DNA from: Rhizobium chutanense
GTDB taxonomy: Bacteria; Pseudomonadota; Alphaproteobacteria; Rhizobiales; Rhizobiaceae
Assembly: GCF_002531935.1 (NCBI RefSeq)
Contig: NZ_NWSV01000025.1
Coordinates: 1 to 64,000, forward strand
Reading direction: 5' to 3'
DNA length: 64,000 nt
A model generated the notes under the pieces. That model did not search any database and was not told the origin of the DNA. It saw only the letters and a program-made list of their open reading frames with translations. This document shows, piece by piece, positions 8,828 through 16,516 of the stretch. Both the position numbers and the translations under genes were made by a program. Within the stretch, counting starts at the first letter, position 1. Every line of letters starts with the position of its first letter.

Positions 8828-9820
8828 TCACTCCATCTGGATGTTGGCGCCCTTGACCACCGGTCCCCATTTGGCGAGCTCGGCCTTGACGTGGGTGGCA
8901 AGTTGCTCCGGCGTCGAGCCGACGATGGTGGCGCTGAATTCCTTCATGCGCTCAGCAACGGCCGGGTCGGCGAGCGCCTTTTTGGCCGAGGCGTTGAGGC
9001 GCATCACCACCTCGTTCGGCGTTTTGGCCGGAGCGAAAAGCGCGTTCCAGGTATAGGTTTCATAGCCCGGAATGCCTGACTCGGCGATTGTGGGCACATC
9101 GGGGAAGGAGGGCGCGCGTTCGGCTGTCGTCACCGCCAGCGCCCTGAGGGTGCCGGCCTTAATGTGGCTGGACGAGGAAGGAAGATTGTCGAACATGATC
9201 GGCACTTGGTTGCCGATGACGTCGTTCAATGCCGGGCCGGCGCCCTTATAGGGAATGTGCTGCATGGCGACGCCGGCCATCGACTTGAAAAGTTCGCCGG
9301 ACAAATGCAGCGGCGTGCCGTTGCCGGACGAGGCGTAGCTGTATTTGTCGGGCTCGGCCTTCAGCAGCGCGATCAGCTCCTGGACGGTCTTTACAGGCAA
9401 TTCCGGATTGACGACCAGCACGTTCGGCACGACGACAAGCAGCGAGACCGGGGCGAAATCCTTCTCCGGATCGTAAGGGGTCGATTTGAGGATCAGCGGA
9501 TTGAGCGCGTGGGTCGCGACCGTGCCCATCAGGATGGTGTAGCCGTCCGGTTCGGCGCGGGCGACGTTACCGGCGCCGAGATTGCCGCCGGCGCCGGCGA
9601 CGTTCTGGACGATCACCTGCTGGCCGAGATCCTCCGACATCTTCTGCGCGACGATGCGGGCAACGACGTCGGTCGAGCCGCCGGCCGCGAAGGGCACGAC
9701 CATGGTGATCGCGCGGTCGGGAAAATCCGCAGCCGTGGCAGACATGGCGAGACCAAGCGTTGCGGTCAGGCCAAGAGCGAGCGCAAGGCCCGTGCGTCGC
9801 GTCATATCGGAAAGCGCCAT
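8828..9820 (-). CDS. Bug-family (TctC-like) tripartite tricarboxylate transporter substrate-binding protein
   Basis: The 330-residue protein has a cleavable signal peptide (about residues 1-30, ending ATAADFP) and then the typical Bug receptor pattern: ITMVVPFAAGGSTDVVARI, NVAGAGGNLGAGNVARA, PDGYTILMGT, and MQHIPYKGAGPALNDVIGNQV. Such periplasmic receptors bind carboxylates such as citrate or other organic acids and deliver them to TctA/TctB membrane subunits. No tctA or tctB lies nearby, so this is an orphan receptor. A strong GGGAGGAGA ribosome site precedes the ATG. The substrate cannot be deduced. Confidence 0.92.
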   Translation of the reverse strand: MALSDMTRRTGLALALGLTATLGLAMSATAADFPDRAITMVVPFAAGGSTDVVARIVAQKMSEDLGQQVIVQNVAGAGGNLGAGNVARAEPDGYTILMGTVATHALNPLILKSTPYDPEKDFAPVSLLVVVPNVLVVNPELPVKTVQELIALLKAEPDKYSYASSGNGTPLHLSGELFKSMAGVAMQHIPYKGAGPALNDVIGNQVPIMFDNLPSSSSHIKAGTLRALAVTTAERAPSFPDVPTIAESGIPGYETYTWNALFAPAKTPNEVVMRLNASAKKALADPAVAERMKEFSATIVGSTPEQLATHVKAELAKWGPVVKGANIQME

Positions 9821-9962
9821 TCCTATCTCCTCCCAAGAATGTCAACGGCAATATCCCCACCCCGGGGAATGAAGAGGGTAGGGCGGGAGGTGCGAAAGAC
9901 AACCGCAGGAAGGGCAGTCGGGCTCAGACTTTAGTCGCGGTTTGCAGGAGAAGCGCCGCCGG

Positions 9963-11780
9963 CTATTTCGCGGCGGCGAGCACGTCTTCATTGGCGGCAT
10001 CGAATTGCAGCTTCGCCAGCCGTGCGTAGATGCCGCCGTGGCGAATCAGGCTCTGATGCGTACCCTCCTCGACGACACGGCCCTGATCCATGACGAGGAT
10101 GCGGTCGGCTTTCAATACGGTTGCCAGGCGATGGGCGATGACAAGCGTCGTGCGGCCGTCCACCAGCCCGTCGAGTGCCTTCTGCACCAGCGTCTCGCTT
10201 TCGGCGTCAAGTGCGGAGGTCGCTTCGTCGAGCAGCAGCACGGGCGCATTTTTCAGGATGGCGCGGGCAATGGCGATGCGCTGACGCTGGCCACCTGAGA
10301 GTGTGATGCCGCGCTCGCCGACCTCGGTCTCGTACCCTTGATCCAACCGCGTGATGAATTCATCCGCCTGGGCGGCACGGGCTGCGGCGCGGACCTCGTC
10401 GCGCGAGGCGCCGGGACGGCCGAAGGCGATGTTGTCATGGATGGAGGCGGCAAAGATAGTGACGTCCTGCGGCACGATAGCGATGCGCTGGCGCAACTCG
10501 TCCGGCGTCGTCAGCTGCGCGTCGACATCGTCGATCTTCACGCTGCCCTGCTGCGGATCGTAGAAGCGTAAGAGCAGCGAGAAGACGGTGCTCTTGCCGG
10601 CACCGGAAGGGCCGACGATGGCCACGGTCTCACCCGGCGTGATGGCGAAGCTCAAGCCATGCAGGGCCGACTTGCCGGGACGCGAGGGATAGGCGAAATG
10701 CACATCGGAAAATTCGACGCGGCCACGGCCGGGCGAAGGCAGAGACTGCGGGCTGGCGGGGGCTGATATCGGCGAGACCTCGTCGAGAAGCTCGGTCAGC
10801 CGGTCGGCGGCGCCGGCTGCCTGGGAGAGTTCGCCCCAGACCTCCGACAGCGCGCCCAGCGAACCGGCTGATATGACGGCGTAGAGCAGGAACTGGCCGA
10901 GCGTGCCGGCCGAAAGCGTGCCGGCAAGCACGCTGTGGGCGCCGACCCAGAGCACGGCGACGACGCTGCCGAAGATCAGCGTGATAGCGATCCCCGTCAG
11001 CAGCGCGCGCGAGCGGATGGCGGCGCGGGCCGCGTCATAGGCGGATTCGACGGCGGTGCCGTAGCGTGCCGCTGCCGCGTCCTCGCCATTGAAAGCCTGG
11101 ACCGTGCGTGTGGCAGCGACCGTCTCGTTGGCGAAAGCGGAGGCTTCGGCGAGCGTGTCCTGAGCGGCGCGCGAGCGCTTGCGCACCGAGCGGCCGAAGG
11201 CGACGAGCGGGAAGACGATCAGCGGGATCGCACCGATGACGAGGCTCGAAAGCTTCGGCGAGGTGACGATCATCATGCCCATGGCGCCGAGACAGAGGAT
11301 GAGGTTCCTGAGCGCCACCGAGGCGGTGGCGCCGACGGCGGATTTGATCTGCGTGGTATCGGCGGTCAGGCGCGAGACGATCTCGCCGGACTGGTTGACG
11401 TCGAAGAAGGAGGGCGACAGCCGGGTCACATGGGCAAAGACGTCGCGGCGCAGATCGGCGACAATGCGCTCGCCGATGGTGATGACGAAATAATAACGCA
11501 TCGCACTTGCGACCGCGAGCACGATGGCCATGACCATCAGCATGGCGAAATAGCTGTTGATGAAACGGCCGTCGGACTGGGTGAAGCCGTGATCGATCAT
11601 ACGGCGCACGGCAAGCGGCAGTGTCAGCGAGGTGATGGCGGCAAGCGCCAGCGATATCAGCGCCCCGGCCACCATGCCGCGATAGCGCATGACATATGGT
11701 GTCAGTCTGCCGAGCGGCCGCAACGACCGCCTTTTGTTTTCCTCAGCCCGTGCCTGCTCTGCCAAATCGTCTCCGATCAC
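9963..11780 (-). CDS. ABC exporter, fused permease and ATPase (MsbA/multidrug type)
   Basis: This 605-residue half-transporter has six membrane segments in residues 25-320, followed by a nucleotide-binding domain. Walker A (GPSGAGKST) is near residue 390, the signature LSGGQRQRIAIARA near 493, and Walker B with the following VLLLDEATSALD near 517. The order permease then ATPase and the length fit the subfamily B exporters that move lipids, drugs or peptides and act as homodimers in the inner membrane. It is transcribed alone, divergently from rpmE. The exact cargo is unknown; a lipid A flippase role cannot be claimed from sequence alone. Confidence 0.93.
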   Translation of the reverse strand: MIGDDLAEQARAEENKRRSLRPLGRLTPYVMRYRGMVAGALISLALAAITSLTLPLAVRRMIDHGFTQSDGRFINSYFAMLMVMAIVLAVASAMRYYFVITIGERIVADLRRDVFAHVTRLSPSFFDVNQSGEIVSRLTADTTQIKSAVGATASVALRNLILCLGAMGMMIVTSPKLSSLVIGAIPLIVFPLVAFGRSVRKRSRAAQDTLAEASAFANETVAATRTVQAFNGEDAAAARYGTAVESAYDAARAAIRSRALLTGIAITLIFGSVVAVLWVGAHSVLAGTLSAGTLGQFLLYAVISAGSLGALSEVWGELSQAAGAADRLTELLDEVSPISAPASPQSLPSPGRGRVEFSDVHFAYPSRPGKSALHGLSFAITPGETVAIVGPSGAGKSTVFSLLLRFYDPQQGSVKIDDVDAQLTTPDELRQRIAIVPQDVTIFAASIHDNIAFGRPGASRDEVRAAARAAQADEFITRLDQGYETEVGERGITLSGGQRQRIAIARAILKNAPVLLLDEATSALDAESETLVQKALDGLVDGRTTLVIAHRLATVLKADRILVMDQGRVVEEGTHQSLIRHGGIYARLAKLQFDAANEDVLAAAK

Positions 11781-11958
11781 CCGCAGGACCCGCGCAATGC
11801 GGCCTGTTGGCTCTTGTTATCTAGGCGTCCTTCATGTATAGGCACGCCATCCTAATGGGAAGCCGTAGCCATCACGACTGCGGCTTCATTTATTCAATCG
11901 GTTCGGTGGCCGCAACTGGATGCGGCAAATTGAACTCCGGTATCGCAGGAAGATTGTT

Positions 11959-12180
11959 ATGAAGGCAGGCATCCATCCCGACTATCACATGATCAAGGTG
12001 GTCATGACCGATGGCACCGAATACGAAACCCGCTCGACCTGGGGTTCGGAGGGTGCTGTCATGAACCTCGAAATCGATTCCAAGTCGCATCCGGCCTGGA
12101 CCGGCGGCAACCAGCAGCTCATGGACCGCGGTGGCCGTGTCTCCAAGTTCAACAAGCGTTTCGGCGGCCTCGGCCTCTAA
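11959..12180 (+). CDS. rpmE: Ribosomal protein bL31
   Basis: The 73-residue protein MKAGIHPDYHMIKVVMTDGT is bL31 of the large ribosomal subunit. It lacks the N-terminal CXXC zinc ribbon of the C+ form, so it is the zinc-independent type usual in rhizobia. The start at 11959 was chosen over an upstream ATG because GCAGGAAGA lies just before it and the family begins MK. A strong intrinsic terminator follows 28 bases after the stop, so the gene is monocistronic. Confidence 0.97.
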   Translation: MKAGIHPDYHMIKVVMTDGTEYETRSTWGSEGAVMNLEIDSKSHPAWTGGNQQLMDRGGRVSKFNKRFGGLGL

Positions 12181-12208
12181 TCGCTTCTGCTCGACGGAAT
12201 TCGAAGAG

Positions 12209-12232
12209 AGCCCGGTTTCACCGGGCTTTTTT
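12209..12232 (+). terminator. Intrinsic terminator of rpmE
   Basis: A 7-base-pair GC-rich stem AGCCCGG/CCGGGCT with a five-base loop is followed directly by a run of T. It lies 28 bases after the rpmE stop. Confidence 0.9.
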
Positions 12233-12293
12233 GCGTGCTGCGCCCAGCATGGGCGCGCGACCAGATGGTTCGGGAATAGCGGCGTTCAGCGAC

Positions 12294-12329
12294 AAACAAA
12301 AAACCGGCCGCGTGAGACGCAGCCGGTTT
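12294..12329 (-). terminator. Intrinsic terminator of rcdA
   Basis: On the minus strand an AAACCGGC/GCCGGTTT stem, with a 13-base region between the arms, is followed by a T-rich tract. It lies about 20 bases beyond the rcdA stop and faces the rpmE terminator. Confidence 0.85.
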
Positions 12330-12351
12330 ATATGGAATGCCCGAGGGCCGA

Positions 12352-12867
12352 TCAGTTGTTGCCGAAGGCGGTCTGCAGCAGGGAAAGCTGGGCCTGGACG
12401 CTGTTCTGATTATCATGAACGATCACGGCTTCGGACGGGCGATAGATTTCGCGGTCGAGCAAGGCGATACGATTCTGCAGGCGCAACGAGCGTTCGACGA
12501 GGTCGCGGAAAGATTCCGGCAGGTCGCCCCAGCCGGGCGCGGCGCGGTCGACGTTGAAGCCGTCGAGGCGGACCTTGTTCTTTTCGGCCAGTACCTGATC
12601 GCGAGACATTTCGCCATTGTTGACGGCGCGCTGCAGCAGCAGCCAGGAGGCCATCTGCATCAGGCGGGTGGTGAGACGCATCGATTCCGCGGCGTAGAGG
12701 ACCGAAGCCATCCGCGGCAGAACCTTGGAAGCGGCGCGACCCTGGCCATCCAGATAGGCGGCAGTTTCTTCGACCAGCGACATGCCTTCCGCATAAAGTG
12801 CCTTGAACTGCGAGGATGCAGCGGCGCGGCCCGCAAAACTGATCGTGTTCAATCCAACTTCCGACAT
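12352..12867 (-). CDS. rcdA: RcdA-like adaptor for CtrA degradation (DUF1465)
   Basis: The 171-residue, mostly helical protein is a DUF1465 member. In Caulobacter and Sinorhizobium the family is the protease adaptor RcdA, which with CpdR primes ClpXP to destroy the cell-cycle regulator CtrA. Conserved blocks are LYAEGMSLVEETAAYLDGQG at about residues 24-43, RMASVLYAAESMRLTTRLMQ, and SWLLLQRAVNNGEMS. A perfect CtrA box lies 127 bases upstream, which suggests that CtrA controls the gene for its own destruction factor. The gene is single and has its own terminator. Confidence 0.9.
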   Translation of the reverse strand: MSEVGLNTISFAGRAAASSQFKALYAEGMSLVEETAAYLDGQGRAASKVLPRMASVLYAAESMRLTTRLMQMASWLLLQRAVNNGEMSRDQVLAEKNKVRLDGFNVDRAAPGWGDLPESFRDLVERSLRLQNRIALLDREIYRPSEAVIVHDNQNSVQAQLSLLQTAFGNN

Positions 12868-12993
12868 CGCAATAGTCCCTGTTGCACGCAGCTACTTATA
12901 ATTCAGGTAACGCCGACCCAGACGGAAAAGTTTCCTGTGCCGGTCTTTATGACTTTAAGATGGTATCATTAGCCCAAATGCGCAAGCCGTTTC

Positions 12994-13008
12994 TTAAGAA
13001 AGGGTTAA
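12994..13008. promoter_or_regulatory. CtrA box TTAA-N7-TTAA upstream of rcdA
   Basis: The sequence TTAAGAAAGGGTTAA is an exact match to the classical full CtrA operator, two TTAA halves spaced by seven bases. It sits 127 bases upstream of the rcdA start, at a place suited to a promoter for the minus strand. The 395-base gap between rcdA and DUF1192 contains this site, an AT-rich stretch and a hairpin at 13043-13070. Confidence 0.7.
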
Positions 13009-13042
13009 TCTCCACAGTTTCGTGGAAAGGCGCCGGTGATGG

Positions 13043-13070
13043 GAAAAAGAAGAGCCGCAAAAGCGGCTCT
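13043..13070 (-). terminator. Intrinsic terminator, minus strand, downstream of DUF1192
   Basis: AGAGCCGC and GCGGCTCT form an 8-pair stem with an AAAA loop; reading the minus strand it is followed by TCTTTTT. It lies 193 bases beyond the DUF1192 stop, so either that mRNA has a long 3' untranslated region or a small RNA ends here. Confidence 0.75.
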
Positions 13071-13262
13071 CAAGGTAAAACAGGGAGAAAAATCAGACCA
13101 ATTCACCGCTTGGAAAACTGTCTGAAATCCAGAGAAAATCTGGATGAGTACAGTAATATCTTATAAAGCTTAATATTTTATTAACATTGTGCCGGATTAA
13201 GACTTGAGGCTGGCTCATTTTGTAAGCCTATAGCCTTGTTTTCAGGCGTTTTTAGCAGCAGC

Positions 13263-13454
13263 TTAGGAGCGGAAGAAGTTTTCCGCCGCCTGCCGCCCGG
13301 AGGCTTTGCGAGCGGCTTCGGCTTCGAGTCTTGCGATCTCCGTCTTCAGCAATTCCACTCGCGCCTTCAGCTCATCCACCGAAAGCATGGAGAGATCAGC
13401 GCCGATCTCGTGGGCGAGTTTTTTCTGCGGCCGGTCGTCGTCGATGAAGCTCAT
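13263..13454 (-). CDS. DUF1192 family small protein
   Basis: This 63-residue acidic then coiled-coil-prone protein (MSFIDDDRPQKKLAHEIGAD, then LSVDELKARVELLKTEIARLE) matches DUF1192, a short family found across the Alphaproteobacteria without known function. A GGAGGACGAACC ribosome site precedes the ATG. It is followed on the same strand by about 190 bases before a terminator. The upstream neighbour is a palindromic repeat and the MFS transporter gene. Confidence 0.88.
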   Translation of the reverse strand: MSFIDDDRPQKKLAHEIGADLSMLSVDELKARVELLKTEIARLEAEAARKASGRQAAENFFRS

Positions 13455-13490
13455 GGTTCGTCCTCCGTTTGCTGTTCTGGCGTTCTTTAG

Positions 13491-13562
13491 GCAATTCCCG
13501 GCAAAACCGCTTCGCGCTTTGCCTGGGAAAACCGCTTCGCGCTTTGCCTGGAATTGCTCTAG
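13491..13562. repeat. Rhizobial intergenic palindromic repeat, family A, copy 2 (with internal duplication)
   Basis: This 72-base copy of the element at 2220-2265 keeps the same ends (GCAATTCC and GGAATTGCTCTAG). It carries an extra 26-base unit, so the ACCGCTTCGCGCTTTGCCTGG part occurs twice in tandem. Read on the minus strand, its CTAG end supplies the TAG stop of the MFS transporter gene. Confidence 0.82.
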
Positions 13563-14872
13563 CCGAACTTTACAGCAGGATCGCCGCTTTCGGGAGACTT
13601 CCCGGTTTCAGCAGCTTTGCCGGCTTCAGGAGGTTTGGGGCCGCGATCGGCAAGTGACATGCTTTGCGGCGTCAGCATCGGCGAGGTGCCGGTCGGGATC
13701 GTTGTATAGGCGTCGCGATCGCTGACCGGGACGGCGGCGCGGATGCGACTCCTGATGATGGCGTAAACGGTGATCAGCACGTGGGCGACTGATGTAACGA
13801 GGAAGAGCGCATGCGGGGTGATCACCGACATGACGGGGCCTCCGATCGTCGGGCCGATCACCGTGCCGATGCCGTAGAGCAGCAGCAGGCCACCGGAGAC
13901 CTTGACGAAATCCTCCGCCGCGGCGAAGTCGTTCGCATGGGCGACGGCGATCGGATAGAGCGTGTTTGCCACTGCGCCGTAGAGAACGACGAGCCCGATC
14001 AGCAAGGCCGGAGACGTCGGGTGGAGCAGGAAGATCAGCAAGCCGGCAACGGCTGCTATCGCCGACATTGCGGCGAGCACGTAGCGCCGGTCTATCCGGT
14101 CAGAAAGCCGGCCGGCCGGCAGCTGCATCAACGCACCGGCGAAGATGGTGGCGCTCATCATGACGGCGATGCTGGTGTCGGAGAGGCCGGCGCCGGCGCC
14201 GAAGACGGCGCCGAGCGTGCCATAGGCACCGTTGGCGATGCCGACGAGCAGGATGCCGAGGCAGGAGACCGGCGAATTGCGGTAAAGCGCCGGCAGGTCG
14301 AGGCGCACCGCCTTCAGCGGCTGCGGCGAAGCGGCGGTCGAAAGCGTCGTCGGCAGCATGGCGATGCAATAGAAAATGCCGCAGATCATGAACAGCACCG
14401 GCGTGCGCACATCCTCGAGCGGTATCATCATCTGGCCGCCGACGACACCGAGCAGCGTGATGCCGATATAGAGCGAGAAGATCGCGCCACGGCTCTCATT
14501 GCTGGCGCGCTCGTTCAGCCAGCTTTCGATGATCATCGAGGTGCCGGCGGTCGAGAAGCCGGTGACGGCGCGCAGGACCACCCACCAGACCGGATGGATG
14601 ATGATGCCGCTGACCAGCGCGATGATGGCGATAATGGAGATGAAGCCGGAGAAGGCTCTGACATGGCCGACGCGGCGCACCAGTTTCGGCGCCACCAGGC
14701 AGCCGATGACGAAACCTCCGGCCCATGAGGTGCCGAGCAGACCGAGCGTCGTCGTGGCGTAACCTTCGAGATTGCCGCGCACGGGGAGCAGGATGCCCTG
14801 CAGACCGTTGCCCATGAAAAGAAAGAGCGTGCCAAAGAGCAACGCGGCGACGGACAGCAGGTTTCTCTTCAT
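13559..14872 (-). CDS. MFS transporter (YcaD-like)
   Basis: The 437-residue protein has twelve predicted membrane segments. It carries the MFS loop pattern after helix 2 (APKLVRRVGHVRAFSGF) and a matching second-half motif (GRLSDRIDRRYVL), as in YcaD-type transporters of unknown cargo. The C-terminal 50 residues are a hydrophilic, Pro/Glu-rich tail. The start MKRNLLSVAALLFG was chosen because TAGGGAA precedes it and the helix begins there; the frame stays open 60 codons further upstream but looks non-coding. The stop codon lies in the palindromic repeat at 13491-13562. Confidence 0.9.
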   Translation of the reverse strand: MKRNLLSVAALLFGTLFLFMGNGLQGILLPVRGNLEGYATTTLGLLGTSWAGGFVIGCLVAPKLVRRVGHVRAFSGFISIIAIIALVSGIIIHPVWWVVLRAVTGFSTAGTSMIIESWLNERASNESRGAIFSLYIGITLLGVVGGQMMIPLEDVRTPVLFMICGIFYCIAMLPTTLSTAASPQPLKAVRLDLPALYRNSPVSCLGILLVGIANGAYGTLGAVFGAGAGLSDTSIAVMMSATIFAGALMQLPAGRLSDRIDRRYVLAAMSAIAAVAGLLIFLLHPTSPALLIGLVVLYGAVANTLYPIAVAHANDFAAAEDFVKVSGGLLLLYGIGTVIGPTIGGPVMSVITPHALFLVTSVAHVLITVYAIIRSRIRAAVPVSDRDAYTTIPTGTSPMLTPQSMSLADRGPKPPEAGKAAETGKSPESGDPAVKFG

Positions 14873-15045
14873 TTCCCTAGACTCGGTCTCAGTGATTTTG
14901 GCATGGACATAAGGCACGACCTGCGTCAGCCCAGCCTCAAGATGATTGATTGTGCCCCGGAATGCCTTTACGGCGTGTGGATATCCTGTGTTGGCGCCTA
15001 AAAATGTCCGTCCTGTGACATTCCAGAAAAACGGAAAAATAAAGC

Positions 15046-15210
15046 ATGACAAAGCTGATAGCCTTGTTGCTCATCCTTGCGATGGCGATACAGGTGATCA
15101 AGCCGCTCGGGCTTCCGGGCCTCAGGCGGCGGGTGGATTTCTGGAAGATCGCGCTGATCGCTTTCGCCATCTGGGCATTGGCCCTGCTTTCGCGCGATTT
15201 CCTGATGTAA
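15046..15210 (+). CDS. Small two-helix membrane protein (54 aa)
   Basis: A short reading frame encodes 54 residues: MTKLIALLLILAMAIQVIKP, a basic turn GLRRRVD, then WKIALIAFAIWALALLS and RDFLM. The pattern is two membrane helices joined by a positive loop, like many small inner-membrane proteins. Third-position GC is high, as in the neighbouring genes, which supports real coding. It lies in a gap between the divergent MFS gene and the convergent PhzF gene. No strong ribosome site is seen (only ACGGAAAAA), and the function is unknown. Confidence 0.65.
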   Translation: MTKLIALLLILAMAIQVIKPLGLPGLRRRVDFWKIALIAFAIWALALLSRDFLM

Positions 15211-15238
15211 GCCCCGGACTCAAGCCTCGATGCGGCTG

Positions 15239-16162
15239 TCAGTCCCGCAGGATGATTTCACCGCGCATGACCGAAACGGAGCTTCCCGAGATCATGACAT
15301 CGGTGACGATGCCGCCGGATTTTGCGACGTCGAGGGTGATGACGCTGCGGCGACCCATTTCGACGCCCTGTTCAATCGTGATGCGGACGTTCATATCGGC
15401 GTCCGGCGCCAGCGTGACGAGATAGGCGCCGAGAGCTGCCGAAGCACTGCCGGTTGCCGGATCCTCAGGTACGTTGTCGAGCGGCGCGAACATGCGGGCG
15501 CGGATCGTCCATGGATTTTCAGCTGTTCTGGCGTAAACGAAGAGCGAGAAGTCGTGGCCGCTCGTCGTCTGGCGGCCGGCGGCGGCCTGGAACCCGGCAA
15601 GGTTCGGACGGGCGGCGGAGAGCGCCTCGAGCCCGCTCAATTCGGCAATGGCGAAATTCAGGCCGACGGAGGCAAAGACCGGGGCATGGGTGGTTGCGAC
15701 GATGGCGTCGGGTTCGAGCGTAATGCAGCGGGCGATGGTTTCCTTGGCAATGGCATCGCCGATCGTCAGCGGCTGCGGCGCGCGGATGGCGGTGGCTGCG
15801 ATCGTTCCGCCGCTGCGTCTCAGCTCGATTTCGACGATGCCGGCTTCTTCCTCGAAGCGCAGCGTGTCGCCGACCGGCTTGCCGAAGATTTCCGCCTGCT
15901 GGCCGAGTACATAGGCGGTGCCGACATTCGGATGGCCGGCAAAGGGGATCTCCATCGTCGGAGTGAAGATGCGCACGCGGGCGGAATTTTCGGGATTTTC
16001 AGGCGGCAGGACGAAGGTGACTTCGGAATAGTTGAACTCGGTGGCGATCTTCTGCATCGCCGCATCGCTGAGACCGCGCGCATCAGAAATGACGGCAAGC
16101 GGGTTGCCCTCGAAGCGGGTGGAGGTGAAGACATCGACGGTGACGTAGGAGAGGGTGTTCAT
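15239..16162 (-). CDS. PhzF family isomerase/epimerase-like protein
   Basis: The 307-residue protein belongs to the PhzF fold family, related to diaminopimelate epimerase. The N-terminus carries VTVDVFTSTRFEGNPLAVI, including the conserved Glu in FEGNPLAV that acts as catalytic base in PhzF. The second half has DNVPEDPATGSASAALGAYL, the typical phosphate/substrate loop. No other phenazine genes are present, so a phenazine role is unlikely; most such proteins have unknown substrates. The gene is single, and the upstream 354-base gap towards fba holds a palindromic element. Confidence 0.92.
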   Translation of the reverse strand: MNTLSYVTVDVFTSTRFEGNPLAVISDARGLSDAAMQKIATEFNYSEVTFVLPPENPENSARVRIFTPTMEIPFAGHPNVGTAYVLGQQAEIFGKPVGDTLRFEEEAGIVEIELRRSGGTIAATAIRAPQPLTIGDAIAKETIARCITLEPDAIVATTHAPVFASVGLNFAIAELSGLEALSAARPNLAGFQAAAGRQTTSGHDFSLFVYARTAENPWTIRARMFAPLDNVPEDPATGSASAALGAYLVTLAPDADMNVRITIEQGVEMGRRSVITLDVAKSGGIVTDVMISGSSVSVMRGEIILRD

Positions 16163-16310
16163 CGCGGCTCCTGTTGTGGCGGCCGCTATGAATAATCACG
16201 GATTTTGACGGGACGAAGCGGTTTCTTGTCGCCGTGACAATGAGGGGGGATGTGTGTTTGGCGCTGATTTCTCCAGAGGGGCGTTGGCGGAGGAAAGCAT
16301 CTCCCCAGGT

Positions 16311-16447
16311 TCCCTCATTCCTGTGCTCGTCACAGGAATCCAGCCACGGCGCGTCCGCGCCGTGAATGACTTCTCATACAAGGGCAGTTTCCCGCGCCCA
16401 AAGACTTGGGCGCACTGGATTCCTGTGACAGGCACAGGAATGAGGGA
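16311..16447. repeat. 137-bp palindromic MITE-like element, copy 1
   Basis: The ends form near-perfect 33-base terminal inverted repeats: the left end starts TCCCTCATTCCTGTGC and the right end closes GCACAGGAATGAGGGA. Inside lie two further hairpins, CACGGCGCG/CGCGCCGTG and GCGCCCAA/TTGGGCGC. A 138-base relative lies inside tilS at 62282-62419. It has no coding capacity for a transposase, so it is a non-autonomous element. It fills most of the 354-base gap between PhzF and fba. Confidence 0.85.
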
Positions 16448-16516
16448 GGCGAAGGAACCGGACAGGAGCGGCAACGTTGTGGTTGCCGCTCCGCCCGCAA
16501 TTTCAAGCCCGAAAAC

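Noticed and set aside
12882..13166. A 94-codon plus-strand frame between rcdA and DUF1192
   Set aside because: It covers the CtrA box and the hairpin at 13043-13070, has non-typical codon use and no family resemblance.
16465..16492. 11-base-pair hairpin after fba as a terminator
   Set aside because: GGAGCGGCAAC/GTTGCCGCTCC pairs well but no T-run follows in the fba direction.
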